Positions 1-7,600 of a stretch of DNA of 38,817 bases are shown here, piece after piece. The stretch covers positions 1 through 38,817 of the forward strand of contig JAEZDP010000216.1 of assembly GCA_023418055.1 (NCBI GenBank). The letters run 5' to 3'. Source of the DNA: Acidobacteriota bacterium (GTDB taxonomy: Bacteria; Acidobacteriota; Vicinamibacteria; Vicinamibacterales; Vicinamibacteraceae). Made by a program: the position numbers and the translations under genes. Each line of letters begins with the position of its first letter. The stretch's first letter is position 1. The notes below the pieces were generated by a model. It did not search any database and was not told the origin of the DNA. It worked only from the letters and a program-made list of their open reading frames with translations.

Positions 1-159
1 GGGTCGCTGGAGGCGGCGCGGGCGGACGTGTTGGGGCTCGTGGGTCCGGACGGGCGCCCCGTGTCCCTCGAGGACGTGGTCGTGCGGCACGCGCGCGAGC
101 TGTCGCTCGAGGGGTATGCGCTGGACGGGCGTCCGCGGACCGTCGAGGTCCAGGTCTGA
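1..159 (+). CDS. C-terminal fragment of an unrecognised protein (cut by window edge)
   Basis: Frame 1 is open from the first base and gives 52 residues ending in TVEVQV before a TGA at 157-159. I do not recognise the family. The segment is charged and Val/Leu rich, with the look of a soluble domain tail (LEDVVVRHARELSLEGYALD). The stop codon is supplied by the first copy of a 27-bp direct repeat (CAGGTCTGACCCC), so the natural C-terminus may have been altered when the repeat arrived. Reading this frame as coding is supported by the typical high-GC third positions; function is unknown. Confidence 0.5.
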   Translation, partial: GSLEAARADVLGLVGPDGRPVSLEDVVVRHARELSLEGYALDGRPRTVEVQV

Positions 160-217
160 CCCCACGACGACGCGCCGCAGGTCTGACCCCAATCCGACAC
201 GCCGCAGGTCTGACCCC
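151..217. repeat. 27-bp direct repeat cluster A (3 copies of CAGGTCTGACCCCA)
   Basis: CAGGTCTGACCCCA starts at 151, 178 and 205, exactly 27 nt apart. The 13-nt intervening segments are similar (roughly CGACnCGCCG). The core GGTC-T-GACC is itself an inverted repeat. The same unit recurs at 15605-15700, so it is a dispersed family. The cluster sits between two 3' ends, the left-edge gene and yggX. Confidence 0.85.
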
Positions 218-232
218 AATCCCCTGGGACAC

Positions 233-499
233 TCAGGTGCGCGGGACGAACCCGGGGGGCGGCGTGGACTGCTGCCCGAAGAAGAACTCCTCCATGTGCC
301 GCGCCACCAGCTCCTGCGCCTCTTTCTGCCACGGCATGAGTCGGTACTCGTTGAGGATCATCTTCATCTGTTCTTCCCACAACGCCCAGGCATCGGCCGA
401 CACCTGCTCCTGAATCCGCTGTCCCAGCGGTCCCGGCCACGGCGCCACGGCGCGCGCCGGCAGTTCACGTCCCAGCTTCACGCAATGTACGGTCTTCAT
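233..499 (-). CDS. yggX: Probable Fe(2+)-trafficking protein, YggX family
   Basis: This 88-residue product matches the YggX family in length (about 90 aa) and in its landmarks: MKTVHCVKLGRE at the N-terminus with the conserved Cys at residue 6, PGPLGQRIQEQVSADAW, an INEY-type segment (ILNEYRLMPW), and the late MEEFFFG motif. YggX proteins are small cytoplasmic proteins linked to protection of iron-sulfur clusters from oxidative damage; that role is family knowledge, not seen here. An ATG five codons upstream (512-514) is also open, but family alignment favours the start at 497-499. No strong ribosome-binding site is visible for either. The gene is monocistronic and divergent from the MFS exporter. 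Confidence 0.85.
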   Translation of the reverse strand: MKTVHCVKLGRELPARAVAPWPGPLGQRIQEQVSADAWALWEEQMKMILNEYRLMPWQKEAQELVARHMEEFFFGQQSTPPPGFVPRT

Positions 500-565
500 G
501 TCGCCATCGTACATCGGCCGTTACACTGGTCTGACGGTCGTCGGGGTGGCCGGTCGTCCTCCTCT

Positions 566-663
566 CGTCCTCCCGTCCTCCCGTCCTCCATTGTTCCTTT
601 GCTCCTTTGTTCCTTTGCTCCTTTGTTCCTTTGCTCCTTCCCTCCTTTCCTCCTGCCCTCCTC
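566..663. repeat. 8-bp-period pyrimidine-rich tandem array abutting the MFS start
   Basis: CGTCCTCC occurs three times in tandem (566-589). After a 4-nt ATTG, TTCCTTTG and CTCCTTTG alternate (594-633). Degenerate octamers CTCCTTCC, CTCCTTTC and CTCCTGCC continue to 657, and CTCCTC ends at 663. The next base is the A of the ATG at 664. The plus strand is almost pure pyrimidine here, so there is no Shine-Dalgarno sequence before that ATG. Confidence 0.85.
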
Positions 664-2073
664 ATGTGGTCCTGGCATCGTCTTCGTTCCTCCCCCCGGG
701 CACTCATCACGCTCGGCGTCCTTGGCGGCAGTTTCCTGGGGGCCCTCGAGGCCACCATCGTGGCCACGGCCATGCCGACCGTCGTCGATCAGCTGGGAGG
801 CCTGGCGCACTACAGCTGGGTGTTCTCGGCGTACCTCCTCACGTCGACCGTGACCACTCCCATCTGGGGCCGGTTGTCGGACATCTACGGGCGCCGCCGG
901 TTCTACCTGGCCGCCGTGGTGCTGTTTGTGACGGGGTCCATCCTGAGCGGCTTCGCCCAGTCGATGGAGCAGTTGATCGTCTTTCGTGCGCTCCAGGGGA
1001 TAGGGGCGGGCGGGTTGCTGCCTCTTGGCATGACGATTCTGGGTGAGATTTTCACGCTCGAGGAACGCGCGCGCGCCCAGGCGCTGTTTGCCGGGGTGTG
1101 GGGCATCGCGTCGGTGCTCGGCCCGATTGCCGGCGCCGTGATCACCGAGGGTCTGTCGTGGCGCTGGGTGTTTTTCGTCAACGTCCCGTTCGGCATCGCC
1201 GCCGGGGCCCTGGTCACGATGAACCTGCGTGAGGCGGCGCGCGAGAGCCGAGCCCGTGTGGACTACACGGGGGCCGTGCTGCTGATGGGGGCGGTGACCG
1301 CGCTCATGGTCGCGCTGAACCAATCCTCGGGCACTGAGGCCACGCTCGCGACGGGAACGGTGCGGGGCCTCTACGCGGCGGCGCTCGTGCTGATGGTGGT
1401 GTTCGTGGTGTCGCAGCGGCGGTCGGCCGAACCGCTCCTGCCCATCGAGTTGCTGCACAACCGGCTCGTCGCGGTGTCGACCCTGAGCAACATGCTGCTC
1501 GGCATCGGCATCTTCGGCGCGCTCACTTTCGTCCCCCTGTACGTGCAGTCGGCGCTCGGCCGGTCGGCCAGCGAGGCGGGCGGCGTACTCACACCGCTCT
1601 TGCTGGGCTGGGTGGTCATGTCCGTGGTGACGAGCCGGCTGCTGCCGCGACTCGGCCACCGCCCGTTCATCCTGACCGGGCTGGGCTGCGTCACCGTCGG
1701 CTTCTTCGGCCTCGTCACCGTAGGCCCCGGCACGCCGTTCTGGCGGATGTACCTCGACCTTGGCGTCATGGGCGTCGGCATGGGGATGACCATGCTGTCC
1801 CTGCTGCTGGCGGTACAGGGATCGGTGCCGCGGACGCAACTGGGCGTGGCGACTTCTCTCGGCGCCTTCGCGCGCAGCATCGGTGGCGCAGTCGGGGTGG
1901 CCGTGATGGGCGCGCTCGTGGCCTCTGCGCTCCCCGCCTCGGGCGTCGCGACGCCCGCCACGCTCGCCACCGGCCTGCACAGAGCCTTCGTGCTGGGTGC
2001 GACCGTGTCGGTGCTCGCACTGCTGTCGGGCTTCTTCATCCCGGCCGAGCTCCCTGAACGGCCGACCGTGTAA
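664..2073 (+). CDS. MFS exporter, DHA2 (EmrB/QacA-like) family
   Basis: The 469-residue membrane protein has the marks of 14-helix drug:H+ antiporters of the major facilitator superfamily. LEATIVATAMPTV in the first helix corresponds to the DHA2 LDxTIVNVALP motif. GRLSDIYGRRRFY is motif A in loop 2-3. GPIAGAVITEG followed by WRWVFFVNVPFG matches motif C and the segment after it. It likely exports a small toxic or signalling molecule across the inner membrane; the substrate cannot be told. The ATG at 664 is chosen because it sits just before the first hydrophobic helix. The frame is open further upstream only through the octamer array (a TTG at 607). No partner adaptor or TolC gene is adjacent. 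Confidence 0.88.
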   Translation: MWSWHRLRSSPRALITLGVLGGSFLGALEATIVATAMPTVVDQLGGLAHYSWVFSAYLLTSTVTTPIWGRLSDIYGRRRFYLAAVVLFVTGSILSGFAQSMEQLIVFRALQGIGAGGLLPLGMTILGEIFTLEERARAQALFAGVWGIASVLGPIAGAVITEGLSWRWVFFVNVPFGIAAGALVTMNLREAARESRARVDYTGAVLLMGAVTALMVALNQSSGTEATLATGTVRGLYAAALVLMVVFVVSQRRSAEPLLPIELLHNRLVAVSTLSNMLLGIGIFGALTFVPLYVQSALGRSASEAGGVLTPLLLGWVVMSVVTSRLLPRLGHRPFILTGLGCVTVGFFGLVTVGPGTPFWRMYLDLGVMGVGMGMTMLSLLLAVQGSVPRTQLGVATSLGAFARSIGGAVGVAVMGALVASALPASGVATPATLATGLHRAFVLGATVSVLALLSGFFIPAELPERPTV

Positions 2074-2207
2074 CCTTTTCCGTTCAGCTTTCGAACACGG
2101 CTGAGCTCGTGGTGACGCCCCGTCCCCCGCGGTACCTCCGGGTCACCTCCCTCAAGGCCTTGTCGCAGCACGGCCCCTGTCCGCCCCCCGCCTTGCGACC
2201 GTCGTGC

Positions 2208-2223
2208 TGGCACGCTTGTTGAA
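2208..2223 (+). promoter_or_regulatory. Possible sigma-54-like promoter upstream of the KGG gene
   Basis: TGGCACGCTTGTTGAA resembles the -24/-12 consensus TGGCACG-N4-TTGCA with correct GG-to-G spacing of 12, but has A where the highly conserved C of the -12 GC should be. It would leave an untranslated leader of about 80 nt before the GTG at 2317. The match is single and imperfect, so this is a weak call. I see nothing else in the 2074-2316 gap. Confidence 0.2.
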
Positions 2224-2304
2224 GTAGGTCGGACGCGAGTGCCCGACGAACGAGACCCCGGGGCGCCCGGGATCACCGAGCGGCCCGTCGCCATAGACAG
2301 ACCT

Positions 2305-2311
2305 GAGGAGG
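2305..2311 (+). promoter_or_regulatory. Shine-Dalgarno site that fixes the GTG start of the KGG gene
   Basis: GAGGAGG ends five bases before the GTG at 2317. It is the strongest ribosome-binding site in this part of the window. It favours this GTG over the ATG at 2239 that opens the same frame. Confidence 0.75.
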
Positions 2312-2316
2312 TACAC

Positions 2317-2583
2317 GTGAACAACGACACGATGACCAACGCCATGCCCACCCTGCCGACCGATCAGCCCCGCCGCAAGGAGCGCCGCGGATTTGCGTCG
2401 ATGTCGCCCGAGAAGCAGCGCGAGATCGCCAGCAAGGGAGGGCGCGCTGCCCACACCAAGGGCACGGCGCACGAGTGGACGTCCGAAGAGGCACGCGCCG
2501 CCGGCCGCAAGGGTGGTCAGGCGAGCCGCGGCGGCCGAGGCCGTCTGCCCGAGACGCCCGACACCCCAATGTCGGAAGCGTGA
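2317..2583 (+). CDS. KGG-domain stress-induced protein (YciG/Con-10-like)
   Basis: This small, very hydrophilic 88-residue protein carries two KGG repeats: MSPEKQREIASKGGRAAH at about residues 42-59 and SEEARAAGRKGGQASRGG after it. The family (PF10685 type) is associated with general stress, sporulation or desiccation responses and is thought to be largely disordered. The start is the GTG at 2317, preceded at good spacing by GAGGAGG. The upstream ATG at 2239 in the same frame has no such signal. A perfect terminator-type hairpin lies 50 nt downstream, so the gene looks monocistronic. A weak sigma-54-like element is upstream. Confidence 0.82.
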   Translation: MNNDTMTNAMPTLPTDQPRRKERRGFASMSPEKQREIASKGGRAAHTKGTAHEWTSEEARAAGRKGGQASRGGRGRLPETPDTPMSEA

Positions 2584-2633
2584 GACACAGATCGAGGTAG
2601 CACGGCACTCGCCGACGCCTCGCCATGTCGATC

Positions 2634-2660
2634 CGAAGGGCGCCCTCGCGGCGCCCTTCG
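2634..2660 (+). terminator. Hairpin terminator after the KGG gene
   Basis: CGAAGGGCGCC at 2634-2644 and GGCGCCCTTCG at 2650-2660 form a perfect 11-bp stem with a 5-nt loop CTCGC. There is no clear U-tract after it (GTGTCTG), so intrinsic termination is likely but not certain. It overlaps the potential N-terminal extension of the tamA-like frame and so argues for the downstream GTG start at 2727. Confidence 0.65.
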
Positions 2661-2726
2661 TGTCTGCGGTTCCCGCCCGCACCCGTGGCCCTTGTGATCC
2701 GCCGACGAACAAAGGCAACATGCCGC

Positions 2727-4658
2727 GTGGTCCAGCCCTCCCGCAGGCAGCGCCGTCTTTCCGTCGTCGCCTGCCTGCTCGCGTGGCTTGCCGTTCCCTC
2801 CACGCTCGCCGCACAGGCCCCTGACGAGGACACGCGCCCCATCGTGCGCAGCTTGTCCATCGAGGGCGTGACCGACGTGGACGTCGACGCGCTCGTCTCC
2901 GTGCTCGGCACGCGCGTCAGCGGGCGCATCCCCTTCCTCAGTCGCGAGCGTCCTTTCAGCCGCGAAGAGTTTCAGCGCGATCTGTATCGCATCGTCGCCT
3001 ACCTCTCCGACAACGGCTTCCCCCGTGCGCGCGTCACCCACGTGGACATCGACGAGTCCGACGAGACGGGCGATGTCCACCTGACCGTGCATGTGCAGCA
3101 GGGGCCGCCGGTGATGGTGGGGCGCGTCGAGACGTTTGGGTTCGAGGTGCTCGACGCCGAAGACCAGGCTGCGGTCGCGCGACGCATCCGCGTCACGCCC
3201 GGAGAGCGCCGACGCCAGGACGACGTCCGCCGTACGCGCGCCGCGACGCTCGCCGTGCTGCAGGAACGCGGCTATGCACACGCTGTCGTCGACGTCCTCG
3301 AAGGCGAGGGCCGCGAACCAGGGACGGTGGCCATCGTCGTGGTCGCGGAGCCAGGCCCGCTGACGCGATTCGGCCCGGTGACGGTCCGTGGCAATGGGTC
3401 GGTGAGCGACGGCCGCGTGAAGTCGCTGCTGGCGTTTCGCGAGGGCGATCTCTTCAAGCTGTCGAAGCTGCAGGAGAGCCAGCGACGCCTCTACAACCGC
3501 GAGATCTTCCAGTTCGTGAGCATCACCACGCCAGACAGCGGCACGTCGCCCGTCGTGCCGGTGGATGTGACGCTCGGCCAGGGAAAGTCGCGGCGCGTGT
3601 CGGTGGCGCCGGGGTTCGGCAGCGAGGAGCGCGCGCGCGTGGTGGGCACGCTGCGGCACCTGAACGTGTTCGGCGGCGCCCGCACCGCGCAGATGCAGGC
3701 CAAGTGGTCGTCGCTCGACCGCGGTGCCCGCGTCAACTTCGAAGAGCCGTCGCTGTTCAGGCGGGGCATCTCGATGAGCACCGCCCTGCAGTACTGGTAT
3801 GCCGACGAACCGGCCTACTCGCTGCTGACGAGTGGAGGCCGGGTGACGCTGGCGCGCGAGTTGTCGCGCAGCGACCCGGTGACGCGTCGCCAGGCGCTCA
3901 CCACGGCGTCGGTCACCTTCGTCAACGAGTACGAGGACTACACCATTTCCGATTTCGCCCTGCAGGACCTCTCGTTCCGCGACGAGCTGATCGCGCTCGG
4001 GCTCGACCCCACGCGCGGCGCCGGCCGGGGCACCCTCGTGGCCCTGGGCTTCGACCTCCAGCACAACACCACGCCGAACCTGATTGACGCCAGGCGCGGC
4101 TATCTCGCGCAGGTGCACGTCGAACAGGCAGGGCAGTGGTTGCCCGGCGACTTCAACTACCGTGAGTACAGTGGGGAGATCCGCAGCTACTTCACCGTGG
4201 CCCGGCGCGCCGTGCTGGCCGGCCGCGTGCGCGCCGCCACCATCGACACCTCGGGGCCTCTGGTCGGCAATGTGCCGTTCTTCAAGCGGTACTTCCTCGG
4301 GGGGGCGTCCAGCCTCCGTGGATGGGGGCGCTTCCAGGTGAGCCCGCTCAGTGGCTCGGGCCTGCCGATTGGCGGCCACTCGATGCTCGAAGCCACCGCC
4401 GAAGCCCGGGTGCCGGTGCGCGGCAGCCTGTCGTCGGTCGTCTTCCTCGACGCCGGCAACGCCTGGACCGACAGCTTCCAATTGCAGGTCGACGATCTGC
4501 GGTATGCCCTCGGCGCCGGTCTGCGATATCTCACGCCCATCGGTCCGATTCGCGTCGACCTCGGCTATCAGCTCACCCCCATTCGCGGCCTGCTCGTGGA
4601 CGGCGCTCCCGAACCCCGTCCCTGGCGCCTGCACTTCAGCATCGGGCAGGCCTTCTGA
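2727..4658 (+). CDS. tamA: TamA-like outer-membrane beta-barrel protein (BamA/Omp85 superfamily)
   Basis: The 643-residue protein has a signal peptide (LSVVACLLAWLAVPSTLAAQA). Three POTRA-type domains follow (about residues 30-285; RSLSIEGVTDVD, GRVETFGFEVL and FGPVTVRGNGSV open them). A C-terminal surface-antigen barrel carries the lid-loop RGW motif (GGASSLRGWGRFQ) and ends in Phe (SIGQAF), as outer-membrane barrels do. Three POTRAs plus an adjacent tamB-like gene point to TamA, which with TamB helps insert outer-membrane proteins or move lipids; that role is family knowledge. The start is set at a GTG with AAAGG 11 nt upstream. The longer ORF from 2625 begins before the terminator hairpin and would bury the signal peptide. 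A BamA-like paralogue role is the alternative. Confidence 0.82.
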   Translation: MVQPSRRQRRLSVVACLLAWLAVPSTLAAQAPDEDTRPIVRSLSIEGVTDVDVDALVSVLGTRVSGRIPFLSRERPFSREEFQRDLYRIVAYLSDNGFPRARVTHVDIDESDETGDVHLTVHVQQGPPVMVGRVETFGFEVLDAEDQAAVARRIRVTPGERRRQDDVRRTRAATLAVLQERGYAHAVVDVLEGEGREPGTVAIVVVAEPGPLTRFGPVTVRGNGSVSDGRVKSLLAFREGDLFKLSKLQESQRRLYNREIFQFVSITTPDSGTSPVVPVDVTLGQGKSRRVSVAPGFGSEERARVVGTLRHLNVFGGARTAQMQAKWSSLDRGARVNFEEPSLFRRGISMSTALQYWYADEPAYSLLTSGGRVTLARELSRSDPVTRRQALTTASVTFVNEYEDYTISDFALQDLSFRDELIALGLDPTRGAGRGTLVALGFDLQHNTTPNLIDARRGYLAQVHVEQAGQWLPGDFNYREYSGEIRSYFTVARRAVLAGRVRAATIDTSGPLVGNVPFFKRYFLGGASSLRGWGRFQVSPLSGSGLPIGGHSMLEATAEARVPVRGSLSSVVFLDAGNAWTDSFQLQVDDLRYALGAGLRYLTPIGPIRVDLGYQLTPIRGLLVDGAPEPRPWRLHFSIGQAF

Positions 4659-4660
4659 CC

Positions 4661-7600
4661 ATGCCCGGACGCCGACGCCGCCTGCTGCGATGGCTGGGGT
4701 GGGGCACGGCCGTGCTCATCGGCCTCGTGATCGTGGCGCTCGTGGCCACGCAGACCCCCTGGTTCCGCGACTGGCTCCGGCGCACCGCGATGCGGCAGGC
4801 CGAGCGCGTCATCGACGGCCAACTGGTCATCGGCCGCATCGAGGGACGCCTGTTCGACGGCATCACGCTGCGCGACGTGGCGCTCGTCCAGAATGGCACG
4901 CCCGTCGTGACGATGGACCGTGTCGCGGTGACCTACGGCCTTGGCGAGCTGTTGTCGGACGGACGTGTCATCGCACAACTGCACGTGGATCGACCGATCG
5001 TGCGGGCCGTGCGGACACCAGACGGCTGGAACCTCGCACGCCTGCTGAAGCCACGGCCGCCCTCCGAGCCCGGTCGGCCCCGTGCGACCTTCGCGTTGCC
5101 CGACATCGCCGTGACCGACGGCACGGTGCTGGTGGAGGGCGACGGCGCCGAACCCGCCGGCGCCATTCCCCGGCGCATCGAGGACCTGCAGTTCTCGGGT
5201 GGCGTCACCAGCGACCCGTCGCACCTGGCCATCGACATCCGGCGGCTGGCGCTCCGTGCCGAGCAGCCGGCGCTCGACCTGCAGTCCGTGGACGGTCGCC
5301 TCGTGAGCACGACGGACGGCTGGACGTTCGAGGACATCGTCGTCGTCACAGGCGCCTCGCGTGTCCGTGTCGCTGGCACGCTCACCCGGCCCGACCCGGC
5401 GGCGGCCCTGACCTACGCGCTCGACGTGGACGGCGAGCGGATCTCGCTGCCGGAGATTGGCGGCTTCCTGCCGGCCGTGGCGTATCTCGAGGTGGCTCCG
5501 TCCCTTCAGACGTCGGTCCGGGGCACGCTCGACGCGCTCGAACTCGACCTCAGGATGACCTCGGCGGCAGGCGACGCGACCGGTCCGGTGACGCTCGACC
5601 TGACCGGACCCACACGCGCGGTCGCCGGATCGCTGCGGGTGCGCGACGTGGACCTCGCCACCTGGGTGGGCCGTCCGGAGGCGGGCGGCCGGATCACCGG
5701 CGACGCGACCTTCGACCTCCGCTTCCCATCGGCCACGCCCGGAGTCGCCCTCGACGGCAGCTTCGCCTTTCGAGGACCCGAAGCCTCCGCCTATGGGTAC
5801 GCGGCCACCGACGTCACCGCGAGGGGCCGCCTGCGCGGACGCCGGATCGAACTCGACGCGAGTGCGGCGGCCTATGGGGGGCGTGCGACCACGCGCGGCT
5901 CCATCGATCGCCCTGGGCCGTCGCAACCCGACGTGCGGCTGTCGCTCGCAGGCCGCGTGGAGCGGATCGACCTGCGGACCTTGTGGGAATCGCTGCCGGT
6001 GCCCAACCTCGACACCAGCCTGAGCGGCGCGTACACGGTCGACGGGCCCATGTCCGCCCTGCGTGCCACCGCCACGCTCGACGCATCCACGGTCGAAGGC
6101 GCCACGTTGCTGCCGGGCCTCACGGCGGCGTTCACGCGCAGCGGGCGCGACTACAGCTTCGAGGCGGATGGTGAGATCGAGGGCCTCGACGTCCCGCGGC
6201 TCGGGCAGGCGCTCGACGTCGCGGCCATGCAGGACGAGCGTTTCGCCGGCGGCGTCACGGGGGCGTTCGCCGTCGAGGGCACGCAGCGAGGCGACGACTC
6301 CCTGCGCCTCGTCGCCAGCGGCACCCTGCGCGATACCAACGTGCTCGGCGGCGTCATTCCGTCCATGCGCGTCGAGGCCACCCTGGCCGATCGCGCACTG
6401 GATGTCGTGGCCCGGGGGCGCATCGAAGGGTACGACCTGCCGACCGTGTCGGGCGTGGCCGCGCTCACCGGCACACTGACGGGCGAGGTGGACAGCCGCG
6501 TCACCTTCACTACCTTCGACGAGGTGGCCTTCGACACCGTGAACGTCGACGGCACCGTGAGGCTCGAGCGGCCCACGCTCCTCGACGTCCCCTTCGAACA
6601 GGTGACCGCCGACGTGCGGTTGCAGCGCGGGCTTCTCGACGTCCGCGCGGTCGAGGGCACGGGCGAGGGCTTCACGCTGACCGGCAAGGGCACCCTGGCC
6701 CTCGGCGAGTCGGGCGCGTCGACTTTCAGCTACCGCCTCGATGCGGCGTCCCTCGTCAATCCAGCGCGGATCGCCGATCTGCCCCTGACCGGTGCCGCCG
6801 TGACCGAAGGCACCATCACGGGGTCGCGCGACGACTTCACGGCGACGGGCACGTTGACCGGCACCGGGGTCGCTTACGGCACGACGATCTCGGCAGACAC
6901 GGCGTCGGCCAGCTACACCGTCCGCGTGCCCGACTTCGACCCGGCCCGGCTCGACGTGGTGTCGACCGTGTCCGCCACCACCCTCGGCGTGGCCGGCATG
7001 CCGTTGGCCGAGGCCACCGGCGAGATCGCGTACGTCCCCGGACTGCTCACCTTCGATGCGTCGGCCGCCGACGAGGTGCGCACGGTGCACGGCGAGGGGT
7101 CTCTCGCCCTCGACGACGGCAAGCAGGTGCTGACGCTTCGCGATCTTCGCGTGGAGCGTGAGGCGGTGCGCTGGGCACTCGCGCCCGGCACGGACGCCGC
7201 CCTCGCCATCACGTCCTCCGCGATCGACGTCGCTCCGGTGACGCTGGTCCACGGCAGCCAGACGATCGCCCTCGAGGGCCGTGTCGCTCTTGCCGACACC
7301 GAAACACACGACGCCTCCCTCGTCATGACGGGGGTGGAGATCGGCGATGCACTGCTCATCGCCGACCAGGACGTCGACGCGGACGGCACGGTGGCGCTCG
7401 ACGTCGAGATCGGCGGCACCGGCGCGACGCCGGCGGCATCGGGCACGCTGAACGTGACTGGCGCGCGCTACCGCGACCTGCCGATCGCGTCCATCGAGGC
7501 ACGCGTGGAGGACGACGGACGCATCGCGCAGGTGGAGGCCATCGTCCGGCAGAGCGACCTCGCGTATGTCACGGCGAAAGGCACGGTGCCCCGCACGCTG

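Noticed and set aside
151..217. Possible CRISPR-like array
   Set aside because: The interval between repeats is about 13 nt and the spacers are similar to each other; only three or four copies and no cas genes are present.
496..1980. Long minus-strand frame of 494 codons across the MFS gene
   Set aside because: It is Arg/His/Gly-rich without any domain and mirrors a clear transporter; a high-GC shadow.
2625..2726. N-terminal extension of the tamA-like ORF
   Set aside because: It runs through the terminator hairpin and would put 34 Arg/Pro-rich residues before the signal peptide; the GTG at 2727 is better.
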